Positions 23,030-34,688 of a stretch of DNA of 64,000 bases are shown here, one piece after another. The notes beneath the pieces are model-generated. The model ran no database searches and was not told the DNA's origin. It saw only the letters and a program-made list of their open reading frames with translations. A program made the position numbers and the translations under genes. The stretch is taken from contig NW_026612051.1 of NCBI RefSeq assembly GCF_029931775.1, positions 186,001-250,000 on the forward strand. The letters run 5' to 3'. The DNA comes from Euleptes europaea. Taxonomy: Eukaryota; Chordata; Lepidosauria; Squamata; Sphaerodactylidae. The stretch's first letter is position 1. The number at the start of each line of letters is the position of its first letter.

Positions 23030-24037
23030 CTCTAGGAGCATAGAATAGCACAAAAATAGGAGCGAGATCTAATCCCAATTGGATAACTAAATGGAAAGTT
23101 GAAGTTACTTATTTAAAATTAAACGATCAATGCTCAGCTTCCATACATAGCCATAATGGGGAATATCACAGTCCTGCACTCCATTTCCAGACTTTTGTTT
23201 GATGACATTATACACTGATCCAAATGTCTAGACGAGTAATACTGTAATCCAATTTAAATATGTGTAACTGCATTTACTCACATTTGTCCCTTGTCCCTTT
23301 GTTATCTTCCCCACTGTCCATTTCTGACTGTAAGCACCTTGAGAGCAGGGACCTGCCTATTCCTGCTTACTAAATTCTATAGAAATTCTGTAAACTGACA
23401 GTGCTACAATAAAATAACAAAAATAGGAAGACTATCACATTGCTAACTTTCTGCCAAAAGTAGCCTTGCAGTGTATCGCCACTGCTGAATGATAAGTGTT
23501 AACGGAATCAACCCCTCAAATCGAAATGCCATGGATAAAGAAACACAGAAGGTAAAGAGCATACTGGAACTACCAATAACATGAGAAGGAAGTGGGAGAA
23601 CAAGCTGGTGCATACAATAAGCATACAAGCCTTGCCATACCATGTAGACAGAGTTGCCAGGTCCCTCTTTGCGGAGGTTTTTGGGGTGGACCCTGAGGAG
23701 GGCGGAGTTTGGGGAATGGAGGGACTTCAATGCCATAGAGTCCAACGGCCAAAGTGGCCCTTTTCTCCAGGTGAACTGATCTCTGTCAGCTGGAGATCAG
23801 TTGTAATAGCAGGAGATCTTCTGCTATTACCTGGAGGTTGCCAGCCCTACATGTAGACTGTGTGTGACCACTGCAAGACCCCCCATCAGGTCAGCAAACT
23901 GGTGTCAGACTGCTTGTACTGCAACATTTCTTGCATATAAATATAAAAGAGTTATAGTATTTTACAACCTGGAGGTAAGAACATTAATCTGAGAAAGTGT
24001 AAACTGTAATTCTTATGAACACGAAGATAAAAAGTAC
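23030..24037. other. Block X, copy 1, continued
   Basis: Homologous to about 36804-37660 and 49948-50900 (for example CCATTTCCAGACTTTTGTTTGATGACATT near 23181 versus 36982, in pieces). No gene. It holds one ~200 bp repeat (23650-23849). Confidence 0.65.
23650..23849. repeat. ~200 bp interspersed repeat, module-specific
   Basis: Starts AGAGTTGCCAGGTCCCTC and ends GAGGTTGCCAGCCCTA. The 9 bp duplication CATGTAGAC lies at 23641-23649 and 23850-23858. The sister block at about 50775 has CATGTAGAC once and no insert. Confidence 0.9.
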
Positions 24038-24676
24038 CGTATTTTTCGCTCCATAGGACGCACCTTTCCATAAGACGCACCTAGTTTTTAGAGGAGGAAA
24101 ACAAGAAAAAATCTTGTTTTCCTCCTCTAAAAACTTGTCTTATGGAGCAAATGCCGGCTGGGCGAGTGCGCATCGGGATGGCGCCAGCCGGCGTTCCCCG
24201 CCCCGACAGCCAGCTGGGAGGCAGGTGGGGCCGCACAGAGCAAGCCGGAGCACGCGCCCAGCCGGCTCTGTGTGGCCCCGCCTGCCTCCCAGCTGGCCGT
24301 CGGGGCGGAGAAAGCCGGCTCGCACTGTCCCGACGCGCACGCGCCCAGCCGGCTCTGTGCGCCCCACCCGCCTCCCAGCTGGCGGGGCGCACAGAGCCGG
24401 CTGGGCGCGTGCGCGTCTGGCCGGCAAGAGCCGGCGTTCCCCGCCTCGATGGCCAGCTGGGAGGTGGGTGGGGCCGCACAGAGCCGGCTGGGCGCGTGCG
24501 CCGGCTCGCTCTGTGTGGCCCCGCCTGCCTCCCAGCTGGCCGTCAGGACGGGGAACGCTGGCTCGCGCCGTCCCGATGCGCACGCGCCCAGCCGGCATTC
24601 GCTCCATAAGACACACGGACATTTCCCCTCACTTTTGAGGAGGAAAAAAGTGCGTCTTATGGAGCGAAAAATACGG
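24038..24676. mobile_element. TA-flanked MITE with GC-rich palindromic core
   Basis: Ends are CCGTATTTTTCGCTCCATA and, inverted, the same sequence (right end TATGGAGCGAAAAATACGG), flanked by TA at 24036-24037 and 24677-24678. Sister blocks at about 38690 and 50970 have no insert. The core (about 24150-24600) is very GC-rich, made of direct and inverted copies of GAGCCGGCTGGGCGCGTGCG and CCTCCCAGCTGGC. TA duplication suits a Tc1/mariner-type element (inference). Open frames in all six phases come from the GC-rich repeats, not genes. Confidence 0.88.
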
Positions 24677-25057
24677 TACATCATCTAGAAAAAGTAGATC
24701 CATTAAAATATGTGCTCAAAATGCCCTTTTATGGCTTCTTTTGAAATGCTTCAATATATACCCTGTCTCCCAGAATAGATTTATTTAACACTTATTTTTA
24801 ATTTAATTTAATTTTAGTTTAGTAACAAGGTGAGATAAGTTGGCGAGGACATACTAAAGAGCATAAAGGTAACAAGAAAGCTGGAAAACTTTGGGAAGTG
24901 GTATGTGTGTCTTTTCTAGAGTAAAACAATCATCAAGCCCCACTCCTGTATTCACTGGTTTCCAGTTTCATAGACAGCAAAAGTCAAACAAATAAAGTAG
25001 TTGCATCAACACCATAAATAAAATAATGTGCTGTGAAAGGAAAATAAAAATATATAC
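24677..25057. other. Intron side of the 25058-27478 exon donor
   Basis: AT-rich, homologous to about 38690-39072 and 50965-51355; the shared sequence around the donor and stop shows the duplication continues through the exon ends. No separate feature seen. Confidence 0.6.
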
Positions 25058-27478
25058 CTTGTCAGTATTCTCCATCTCAGAATTTAAACTGTTTTCTCCA
25101 TTGCCAAGGATAGGAACCCCAGAAGTGTTGTTGCAAAGAATATTGTCTGCTATCTGAATATTGGGGGTCAGGAAAGTGAACTCATTCTTCCTGGATTCTG
25201 AGGACAGACACAGCTGATAGGAATAAGGCAAAGTCCCATCTTCAAAGTTTGGGGGGAAGATGGCACCAGCCTTTGAATGAGGAACAGGAGCAAAACACTG
25301 CAGGAATTTGGGATTCCCTGATTTTCTAAGCTTCATCAGAATGGCCAGAATGACCGTCAAGAGGAACAAGAATGACATCAAAGCCAAGGCCAGCACCAGG
25401 TAGAACTGCAGATCAGACTGATAGTCAGGGAGGCTGGACTGGTTTTTCATTTCTGGAAGGGCCTCCTGGAAGTTCTCAGCAAACACCAGGTTCAGCGTCA
25501 TGGTGGCCGAGAGAGAAGGCTGCCCATTATCCTTCACCAAAATGACCAGTTTCTGTTTCGCAGCATCTTTCTCCATAAAGGCCCTTGATGTTCTGATCTC
25601 ACCAGTGTGAGAACCAACAGTGAAGAATCTCGGTTCAGTGGCTTGAATGACATGGTAGGAAAGCCAGGCGTTGTGTCCAGAATCAGCATCCACGGCCACC
25701 ACCTTTGTTACCAGATAACCTTCCTCAGCCGAACGTGGTACCATCTCAAACAAGGCTGAGCCCTTGGATTCTTGTGAAGGGGACAGGATCCTGGGACTGT
25801 TGTCATTCTGATCCAGAATGAACACCCTCATGGTGACATTGCTGCTGAGAGGGGGAGAACCACCATCTTGGGCTTTTACTTGAAGCTGGAATTCGCGGAA
25901 CTGTTCATAGTCAAAGGACCTCTGGGCATACAGAGCTCCAGTCTCAGAGTTAATGGAGATATACGAAGAGATGGGGAGTTCCTTGATGTTGCTGTACAGG
26001 ATGGAATATGTGATTTGTGAGTTTTGGTCCATGTCTGGATCTAAGGCTTTGACAGTGAAAATGGAAGCACCGGAAGGATTGTTTTCTGGCACATAAACAG
26101 TGTAGGAAGTTTTCTCAAAGAAAGGGGAATTGTCGTTGATATCAGAAATAAGTAGTGAGATGGTTTTCTGTGTGGAGAGTGGAGGTGTCCCTTGGTCAGT
26201 GGCTGTGATTGTAATGTTGTATTCTGAATGTTTTTCTCGGTCTAAAGGACTGTCTGTCTGCAGCTTATAGTAATTATTAGAAGAGGGAATAATCTTGAAG
26301 GGTAAATGCTTTTGTAAGTTGCATGTAACCTTTCCATTGTTCCCTGTATCTTTGTCTTTTACATTGATCAAGGCAATTAATGTTCCAGAAAGGGAATCTT
26401 CCGGGACCGGGCTAAACAGGGAAACGATGGACACCTCTGGGGAGTTGTCATTTTCATCAAGAACTGTTATTTCAATATTGCAGTGGGTCACTAATCCTCC
26501 TCCATCTTTTGCAGCTACGCGCACAGTATATTCTTTGGTTTCTTCAAAGTCCAATGGCCCTTTCAGAATTATTGTGCCATTGACTGGATCCAAACTGAAT
26601 TTCTCCTGGCCATTCAATTGTACATTGCTGAAATGGTATGTGATTTGGGCATTTGTTCCTTCATCATCATCAGAGGCCACAGTTTGGAGCACAAATGAAC
26701 CAACAGGTAAATTTTCCCTCAATTTTACCTTGTAATGTTCTTGAGAGAAGACAGGAAAATTGTCATTAGTGTCACTGACATTAATCTGTATCTGAGAGGT
26801 ACCAGTTTTTCTTGGTTCTCCACCATCTATGGCGAAAAGGGTCAATTGGAAAGACTGTTCCCTTTCACGATCCAATGGTTTCTGCAGTACTAAATCTGCA
26901 AATTTCTTCCCATCATTACTCTCTCTAACTTCTACAGTGAAATATTGGTTGGGGTTGATCTGATATTTCTGGAGAGAATTCATACCAATGTCAGGATCTT
27001 CAGCTTTCCCAAGAAGAAATCCTGTACCTAGGGCACTGGATTCACTGATTTCCAACCTGATGTTTCCATTTGCAAAATATGGTGCATTATCATTAATGTC
27101 TTCAATCACTACAGTTACATGAAAAATATTCAGAGGGTTTTCAACCACTGCCTCAAAATTAACAAGGCAAAGTGTAGTTGTGTCACAAATCCCTTCCCTG
27201 TCTATTCTGTCATTTACATAGAGTTTTCCATTCTCTGCACTGATAGTGAAATATTGCATATCATCCACAGACACAGCATGTAGATTGCGCTGCGCTAGTT
27301 CTCTAGCACTCAGACCCAAATCCTGGGCGAGATTCCCCACAAGAGAACCCTTTGGCATCTCTTCGGGTATGGAATACTGAATCTGCTCTGAGGCTGCCCA
27401 GCTGCAGAAAGACAACAAAGACAGAAGCAGTACTTGCCTTCTGAGTGCCCGGCCATTCCCTTTGTGCTCTCTGTCCAT
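25058..27478 (-). CDS. PCDHGB: Protocadherin gamma-B-like variable exon, type II
   Basis: An intact 807-codon exon. [10 protein letters not shown] opens a 29-residue signal region ([14 protein letters not shown]), then [22 protein letters not shown]1 has C-x5-C (CDTTTLC) and ends [11 protein letters not shown]2 ends DTNDNFPVF; EC3 ends [11 protein letters not shown]4 has [17 protein letters not shown] and ends DINDNSPFF; EC5 ends DQNDNSPRI; EC6 has [20 protein letters not shown] and [15 protein letters not shown], where sisters have GFFTVG. The helix is [20 protein letters not shown]; the tail is B-type ([37 protein letters not shown]). It ends GACAAG before GTATAT (GT at 25056-25057), phase 0; the frame reads on to a stop at 24968. 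EC1-EC4 should provide homophilic recognition and EC6 cis pairing, by family knowledge. Confidence 0.96.
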
Positions 27479-27724
27479 CTGGATCCCAGACTATTTAGCT
27501 GTCTCTCTTTTTTTCTCCAATCAGATCCAATCCTCTTCAAGGTGCAGGAAATCTTAGGAAGCATAAACTGCCTTTCTTCTTAATGTGTACAAGCCACAAG
27601 ACTTTTTTTTATGGCTTAGAGATGCTGCTCTGCCTTTGTGTTGTAGTTCCCTGGTCTGCATAGCACTGATGAAGCAATATGAACTGTAGGAAACATCAAT
27701 GGCTCTCCGTCTTCAATCTAGCTG

Positions 27725-27746
27725 TGGTCAACAGCGACATTCTGAG
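27725..27746 (-). promoter_or_regulatory. Protocadherin CSE (type II form)
   Basis: The plus strand reads TGGTCAACAGCGACATTCTG then AG, 247 bp upstream of the ATG at 27478. The CGCT core is intact. ACATTCTGAG in place of ACACTCTGAG is shared with the exon ending at 41493. Confidence 0.88.
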
Positions 27747-28299
27747 GCTCACAAGGAGAACTGCATTGGATGCTTTTTCATTTGTTTTAAGAAAGAAATC
27801 TAACCAGAAGGCAATTATATTTTGGTGGATTACACATGAATACTGAAGGACTATATTTACGTGGGTGATTTCCCCCTGTATTTGGCCCTGAGTGGAATAG
27901 CTGGAAATATTTTCCTTAAAAAACAACATTTATTTTCTTTTTATTTATCCAGGTCCATTGTTTTAAAGCTAATATTACTATTCCAATCATGACAAGTCTT
28001 GATACCTAAATAATAGTCTTGGACTTCAAAGTGTGGAAATCTCTGCATTGCCATCCAGTCATTTTCTCTAGCTGGAATACAAGATGTTGCTATTTATATC
28101 TGTGATTGTCGTTTTAATTCCAGAATGGTTAACTGTATTCTTACCTATACTCTTAAAAGTACACCAGTGGTTACTCAGCCACTGATCTCCTGTCCTCTGT
28201 GTGCTGCATTCGTAGGCCTCTACCAGAGTGAATTTATGAGCCTCACCATGGGAAATAATGTGGTCTCCAAGTTTGGAAGTTAGAGTACACTTAGGCTTT

Positions 28300-28507
28300 A
28301 GGATTGCCAGGTCCCTCTTTGCCATCGGCAGAAGGTTTTTGAGGTGCAGCCTGAGGAGGGTGGGGTTTGGGGAGGGGAGGAACTTCAATGCCATAGAATC
28401 CAATTGCCAAAGCAGCCATTTTCTCCAGGTGAACTGATCTCTATCAGCTGGAGATCAGTTGTAATAGCAGGAGATCTCCAGCTAGTACCTGGAAGTTGGC
28501 AACCCTA
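28300..28507. repeat. ~210 bp interspersed repeat, copy-specific
   Basis: Starts AGGATTGCCAGGTCCCTC and ends AAGTTGGCAACCCTA, with an imperfect duplication TTAGGCTTT / TTAGGCTGC. It is absent at the equivalent points near 42312 and 54596. Confidence 0.85.
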
Positions 28508-28521
28508 TTAGGCTGCCATCC

Positions 28522-28734
28522 AGGGTTGCCAGCTCTGGGTTGGGAAATACCTGGAGATTTTGGGGGTGGAGCCCGAGGTGGGTGGGGTTTGGGAAGGGGA
28601 GGGATTTCAATGGGGTATAATGCCATAGAGTCTATCTTCCAAAGCGGCCATTTTCTCCAGGTGATTTCTGTCTCCTGGAGATCAGCTGTAATAGTGGGAG
28701 ATCTCCAGCCACCATCTGGAGGTTGGCAACCCTA
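28522..28734. repeat. ~210 bp interspersed repeat, shared with Y copy 2
   Basis: Starts AGGGTTGCCAGCTCTGGG and ends GAGGTTGGCAACCCTA, flanked by CTGCCATCC at 28513-28521 and 28735-28743. The same insertion, with the same flank, is at 42326-42536. Next to it (about 28770-28815) is a short repeat-like piece AGCAGACCTGCTTAAGATTG, also shared. Confidence 0.9.
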
Positions 28735-29522
28735 CTGCCATCCTAAAATCACTTTTCAAGGAGTAGGCCCAACTGAACAGAACTGCATAGTATTCTGAGC
28801 AGACCTGCTTAAGATTGCACTGTTACCATCCTTGATAATCAATAGAAAAGTTAGAACTACAAGTTAACCAGAATCACAGGTCTGCTACCAATTTTTTTAA
28901 ATAGAAAAGGTCTACTACAGTTCTTCTGTACAAAACAGCCCTTATCCTTTCAAAGAGCGTTATTTGTAGTCCCTGATTTATCCATTTATGTTTTAAAAAT
29001 GAAAAAGATGCCCATTCTTTGGAATGAGCACTTTTGATTTCTTCATTCTTCGTAGATGTTCCTTTATTTATTGGTTTTAAATTGCAAAAAGTGTCATCAT
29101 CATTGAAAAAAAATGTTACTTCAGAACCAGTTTTGATCATTTGCCATTGTATCTGCAAGACCGGAGCAATTACAGATTTACCTCAATATTCCTTACTTTG
29201 TCCTGGTGATGTGGTAGTCAGGTCTAAGACCTGTGACCCAGCACTGAAATGAATTTGCATCTGATTATTACCCAAGAAAATGTCTTACTAGCTAAGACAT
29301 AAAAATCCTGATGCTATAAGCTAGCAGTTATATTTGAATCAGCTGCAGCAAATATCAAATGCCAATTGGAAAAACATCCAAATGAAGCCACTGTTTAGGA
29401 AGAAATTAACATAATATAAAGAGCTTAAGACTCCATCGTTCATGATGATCTACAGAAGCCTGCTACCACATGTGGATAGTATGCTTCATAGCAACAGAGT
29501 AATACGAACATTGTAGGTAATT

Positions 29523-29940
29523 AGGGTTGCAAAGGGGTTGGGAAATTCTCTGAGACATGGGAGCAATGCTCGGGAAAGGCAGAGTTTGAGGAGGGAGCTC
29601 AGCAGGGATGTAATGCTATACTCTGAAGCTGCCATTTTCTCCAGGGGAACTGATCTCTGTAAGTGTTGCCAGCTCCGGTGGGGAAATACCTGGACATTTG
29701 GGGGTGGAGCCTGAAGAGGGTAGGGGGGGGGGTTGATGAGGGGAGGGACTTCAATGGGATATAATATCATAGAGTCCATCTTCCAAAGTGGCCATTTTCT
29801 CCAGGTGAACTGATCGCTGTTGCCTGGAGATCAGTTGTAATCGTGGGAGATCTCCAGCCACCAGCCACCACCTGGAGGTTGGCAACCCTAGTGGAGATTC
29901 TGGAAGAAAGCCAGGCCCCACCTGGAAGTTGGTAATCCTA
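29523..29940. repeat. Two nested ~210 bp repeats
   Basis: An outer copy (AGGGTTGCAAAGGGG at 29523, resuming at about 29892 and ending GTTGGTAATCCTA near 29940) is interrupted at about 29662 by a second, better preserved copy (TTGCCAGCTCCGGTGGGGAA to GAGGTTGGCAACCCTA). Y copy 2 near 43485-43550 has only the outer copy, internally deleted. Confidence 0.75.
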
Positions 29941-30034
29941 TCAGGTAGTCAGTACTTAAATGGTTATTTGTCATTTAGGGACCATAATTAGGAGTATTGT
30001 TGAAACTTTCTGGGACTATCAAATATGATTTTTT

Positions 30035-30036
<2 letters not shown>

Positions 30037-30071
<35 letters not shown>
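30037..30071. repeat. (TG)n microsatellite
   Basis: About 17 perfect TG units. Y copy 2 near 43637 has only TGTCTGTGGGG there, so the array expanded after duplication or shrank in the other copy. Confidence 0.95.
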
Positions 30072-30074
<3 letters not shown>

Positions 30075-31233
30075 TTGTCAATTTGAAATTGAAATTGAAA
30101 GCTGCTTGGAGGTGCCTAGAATGTAAAATAGGGTACATATTCAACAATAAATAGGTAAATAATCTTGTTTAAATGGGGCAATTTGCTTTGAACTATCATT
30201 TCCTATGTGAATATGGAATGGATACAATTTAGACAGATGTTCTACATTTCTTTGACATTTCTCTTGAAGTCTCCAAATCAGCCAGAATTCGCTAGGTTGC
30301 CTTAGGCAAGCCATTACCTTGAAACTCAGACCTTCATCTGCAATACAGGAAGCACTGACTGTAGGGCTACTTGTGTGGCCGGGTAAAACTTAGGACTCTA
30401 TTGAATTTCACTGCCTTACTGTTCTGCCTCAAAAATCCCCACTTTTTCTTTGTGTGAATCCAAAGCATCTTGGTAGGGTTGCCACATCTGCTATGGTGGA
30501 AGTCCTCCTGGAGGCAGCCCTTGACCCGACTGCCTCTAGGTAGGGTGGCAGGGGAAAATAAGCTGAAAACCACTGTTGGCACCAGAAACTCAGTGGTAGA
30601 GTTCTGGGTTCACCGCAGAAATGACATCATGCTGTCAACATGATGGCGTCCCCCAAGCCCCAGTCTCCCACCAGATGGCAACTCTGACCCTGGGGCTTTA
30701 TTTGTGTTATGTTCTCTTTCCTTATAACAATTTTTCCACATTTTTAATGTAATGTTTCAGTTGGATATAAATGGCATATCAATGGCATACAAATATCAAA
30801 CTACCACATTTAGACTGAGAACACCAGGAATTAAAATGGACAAGACTAAAAGGCTCATAAAGATAGTTTACAAAAGAAAAGGGCATGCCCATGCATCCCT
30901 AAATGTTAATAAATAAATATATATTGGGCTGATTTACTGAACTGGTCTTACTGAGATTATGATGCTCATTAATAGCAATAATTGTATTGTTCAAGAAGGA
31001 CATAAAACAAGTCAAACATGACCTCCTCTCTAAAAAGCATTCCTCTGCGGTATTCAAACCTTAAGTACCTTCAGTAAAGTTGAGGCATTGAAAAATCCCA
31101 AATCTAGTCAAGATCATTAAGAAGCTAAGCAATTAAAATATACTTGTTGTCTACAGGGAGAACTCATTTACTTATGACAGTACAAGTGGCCATTTACAAT
31201 CACAGTCAAAATGTCTGCTCAAAATAAACTTAC

Positions 31234-33684
31234 CATATCGGATTTATCCATCTCACAATTGAGGCTATTTCCCTCATTGGCTGTCAAAAGTGCCTCAGAT
31301 TGATTCTGAAAAGAAATGTTCTCTGCTGTTTGAACACTGGTTGTTGGAAAGGCATATTCCTGTATCCGGGATTCAGATGATAAGCAAAGCTGGTAAGAAT
31401 AAGGCAATGTCCCCTCTTCATAGTTGGGTGGAAATATGATACCGTTGTTTGAATGGGGGATGGGACCAAAGCACTGTAGGAATTTTGGATTCCCTGATTT
31501 TCGAAGCTTCATCAGAATGGCCAGAATCACCGTCAAGAGGAACAAGAATGAGATCAAAGCCAAGGCCAGCACCAGGTAGAACTGCAGATCAGACTGATAA
31601 TCAGGGCTGCTGGACTGGTTTTTCATTTCTGGAAGGGCCTCCTGGAAGTTCTCAGCAAACACCAGGTTCAGGGTCACAGTAGCAGATAGTGATGGGTGCC
31701 CATTATCCTTCACCAAGACAATTAGTCTCTGCTTCACAGCATCTCTTTCCAAAAAAGTTCGGGATGTCCTGATCTCACCCGTATGGTGTCCAATTGTGAA
31801 GAGCCCTGGCTCAGTGGCCTGAAGCAGGTGGTAGGAGAGCCAGGCATTGTGTCCAGAGTCAGCATCCACTGCTACCACCTTGGTCACCAGATAATCTGCT
31901 TCGGCTGAACGAGGAATCATCTCAAACAAGGCTGAGCCTTCCACTCCTTTGGAAGGGTAGAGAATCTGAGGGCTGTTGTCATTCTTGTCCACAATAAACA
32001 CTTTCACTGTGACATTGCTGCTGAGAGGAGGAGAACCTCCATCTTGGGCCTTCACTTGAAGCTGGAACTCCCTGAATTGCTCATAGTCAAAGGAGCGCTG
32101 TGCATAAATAATTCCAGTCTCAGAATTAACGGAGACATAAGAAGAGAGAGGCAGGTCCTCAATGTTGCTCTTGTGGATGGAGTAAATGATTTGTGCATTG
32201 CGTTCCAGATCTTGGTCGGAGGCTTTGACCCTGAAAATGGAGGCTCCAGAGGGGTTGTTTTCTGGCACATAGGCAGTATAGGATGCCTTTTCAAAGGCTG
32301 GAGGGTTATCGTTGATGTCAGCGATCTGCACTGAAATGGTCTTGAGTGTAGAAAGAGGAGGATTGCCTTTGTCTGTGGCTGTGATTGTGATATTATACTC
32401 AGGAGTATTTTCCCTGTCAAGGGTACCATCTGTAAGCAACTTATAGTAGTTATTGGATGTTGAGACAATTTGAAATGGCAAATTACTTAGTAAATGACAA
32501 ACTATGTTTCCATTTTCTCCCGAATCTCTGTCTTTTACATTGATGAGAGCTACTAGAGTCCCAGATGCAGAATCTTCACGTATTGGACTGGATGTCGAGA
32601 CAAGAACGATTTCTGGGGCATTGTCATTCTCATCTACTATCTTTATTTCAACTTTGCAGTGAGCCACTAACCCACCCCCATCCTTTGCTTCTACTGCTAC
32701 AGAATATTTCTCTGCTTCCTCAAAGTCCAGTGTCTCCAGAACTGAGATTGTCCCAACATGTGGATCTAAATAAAATTTCTGGCGATCACTTTTAACAATG
32801 GTGCTAAAATTATAGATGATATTGGCATTGGAACCTTCATCTCTGTCAGTGGCTTTCACTTGTACCACTGAAAATCCTTTGGGAGCATTTTCCTTCAAGC
32901 TAACCTTGTATAATTCTTGTGCAAAAACAGGCGGGTTGTCATTGATATCAATGACATTAACCCATATTTTGGCTGTCCCTGTTCTGGCGGGCTTCCCTCC
33001 ATCTACAGCCAGAAGGGTTAAATGGAAACTGGTTTCACTTTCTCTATCCAACTGTTTACTCAGTACTAATTCTGCATATTTATTTCCATCTTCTCCCTCT
33101 CTAGTTTCCAGTGTGAAATATTGATTGGGCATGAGCTGGTAATTTTGGAGAGAATTCATTCCAACATCTGAATCTTCAGCATACCGAAGAACAAATCGAG
33201 CTCCTGGTAAAGTTACTTCACTTGGTTCTAGCCTGATATCTTTGTTTAAGAAATGTGGTGTGTTATCATTAATATCCTGGATTGCTACTGTTACGTGGAA
33301 AATATTCATGGGGTTTTCAACCATCACTTCAAAATTAATCAGGCAGAATAAAGTTTCCCCACAGATTCCCTCTCTATCTATCCTTTCATTTACATACAGT
33401 CTTCCATTTTCTTTACTGATAGTGAAATATTGCTCTTTATCTAGAGAAAGGACATGCAGATTGCGGCTTGCTATTTCTCCAGGACTAAGTCCTAAATCTT
33501 TGGCTAGATTCCCTACACTGGACCCTTTCTCCATTTCCTCAGGAATCGAATACTGAACCTGCTCTGAGGCAGTCTCGTAGAACAAAGACAATAAGAGGAA
33601 CAATAACCTTACTGATCCAGTGTTCTCTTTGTGTCTGCCGTTCATCCTTCTTGCTGAGAAATTTGCTTTTCCTTCTTCTGGCAT
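31234..33684 (-). CDS. PCDHGB: Protocadherin gamma-B-like variable exon, type I
   Basis: An intact 817-codon exon. The start MPEEGKANFS is shared with the 13962-16415 exon; ATG at codon 14 is the alternative. EC1 has C-x5-C (CGETLFC) and ends DINDNTPHF; EC2 ends DINDNPPVF; EC3 is the variant with SNANIIYNFSTIVKSDRQKF, ending DENDNAPEI; EC4 ends DINDNPPAF; EC5 ends DKNDNSPQI; EC6 carries [20 protein letters not shown]. The helix ([20 protein letters not shown]) leads to a tail with IPHSNNGIIFPPNYEEGTLP and QEYAFPTTSVQTAENISF, shared with the exons ending at 47253 and 60265. It ends GATATG before GTAAGT (GT at 31232-31233), phase 0; the frame stops at 31219. The coding part looks fully functional, but its promoter element has lost the CpG of the core. 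Confidence 0.96.
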
Positions 33685-33916
33685 ATCTTGATCAGCTGAG
33701 GTGTTTCAAATTCCCATCACAATACAAGATCCACAGCAAGGAAGCTTAAGAATGTCTCTGTTGTCTGTTGAATTTATGTATGTTGCAATGTTTTCTTTTT
33801 CTTAAGGCTTTCACGTCTCTGTTGACTGTTGTTTTCCTGATCTGCACTCTGAGAACGAGCAGCCACACTGCTGGAAGCATCATTCAGTGGATTCCCAGCT
33901 CCTACACTGAAGCTAT

Positions 33917-33940
33917 ATTGGCCAACAGTGACACTCTGAG
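33917..33940 (-). promoter_or_regulatory. Protocadherin CSE with altered core (CACT instead of CGCT)
   Basis: The plus strand reads ATTGGC then CAACAGTGACACTCTGAG, 233 bp upstream of the ATG at 33684. It differs from three other type I elements only at AGCG to AGTG, a C-to-T change at the CpG. Reduced CTCF binding or promoter use is an inference. Confidence 0.85.
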
Positions 33941-34467
33941 TATAAGGTAGGGAATTGCAAGAATGGCTTTTTATCTATTCCTGAAGCTTCTACGTAGAGA
34001 AGAACAAAGTTTTCTGGTGGGGAAGAAGAACCTTTTCTGGCATTGTGGATAGTATATCTACGTTATCTTATGTCTCTGCTTTGCTAGTAGAATGATGAAC
34101 TCCATTGAAAACAGCTTTAGCCTAACAGCACAAACTACCCTGCTTTTCTACCACCTACCTGTAATTGGAGATCAACAGATAACTAATACAGGGGAAGTCC
34201 AACATAAAACAATATTTTGGGGACATGGTAATGCAACTTTTTAACTCAATTTTCCTTGAGTATCATGGAATTTTATGAGACATTACTATCTATAAGAAAT
34301 GAACAACAAAATATATAAGGAAATCAATAGGTTCTCTTTATGGCCTCTCAGATTCCATATACTATTTTAAAAGCTGGGCTTCTGGAAATAAGCAACTGGA
34401 ACCCCTAAGGATACCATTACTATGTAGCACACAAATTACTTCTTCTCAGATGAGTTTTAGTGTCTTG

Positions 34468-34688
34468 AATGAACGCATGAATATAGGAAGCTTCTACTGA
34501 GTCAGACCACTGGTTTCTCAAGGTTAGTCTTCTCAACTCTGAATGGCAGCAGCTCTCCAGGGTTGCAAATAGAGTCTTTCACATTATTCAATACCTGGTC
34601 TTTTTAACAGGAGATTTTGAGGACTGAACCGGCAACCTTCTACATGCAAAGCAGATGCTCTACTACTGAGCCACAGCGCTTCCCTGAA
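34468..34688 (-). mobile_element. tRNA-derived SINE, minus strand (shared)
   Basis: Same insertion as 17563-17772, with GCAAAGCAGATGCTCTACTA then CTGAGCCACAG at the tRNA-like end and GAGTCAGACCACTGG at the other. Confidence 0.85.

Larger units (their letters stand above)
27747..31233. other. Block Y, copy 1: duplicated noncoding DNA
   Basis: Homologous to 41758-44799 and, with large differences, 54049-57814. Landmarks are TAATACGAACATTG near 29502 (also 43460), TTCCTATGTGAATATGGAAT near 30209 (43780), and CCTAAATGTTAATAAATAAA near 30899 (44469, 56874). It holds four ~210 bp repeats, a TG microsatellite, and near 30475-30700 a shared stretch with AAACCACTGTTGGCA. No gene was found; short frames are not conserved between copies. 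Confidence 0.7.

Noticed and set aside
24081-24684. Overlapping open frames of 132-185 codons in all phases
   Set aside because: They lie inside the GC-rich core of a MITE, where stop codons are rare by composition; the repetitive Pro/Ala/Arg peptides are not a protein family.
26295-26735. Antisense open frames of up to 146 codons over protocadherin exons (also 52593-53033, 40367-40690)
   Set aside because: They recur at the same place in each paralogue because the underlying exon is duplicated; their composition follows the complement of cadherin codons and no family motif appears.
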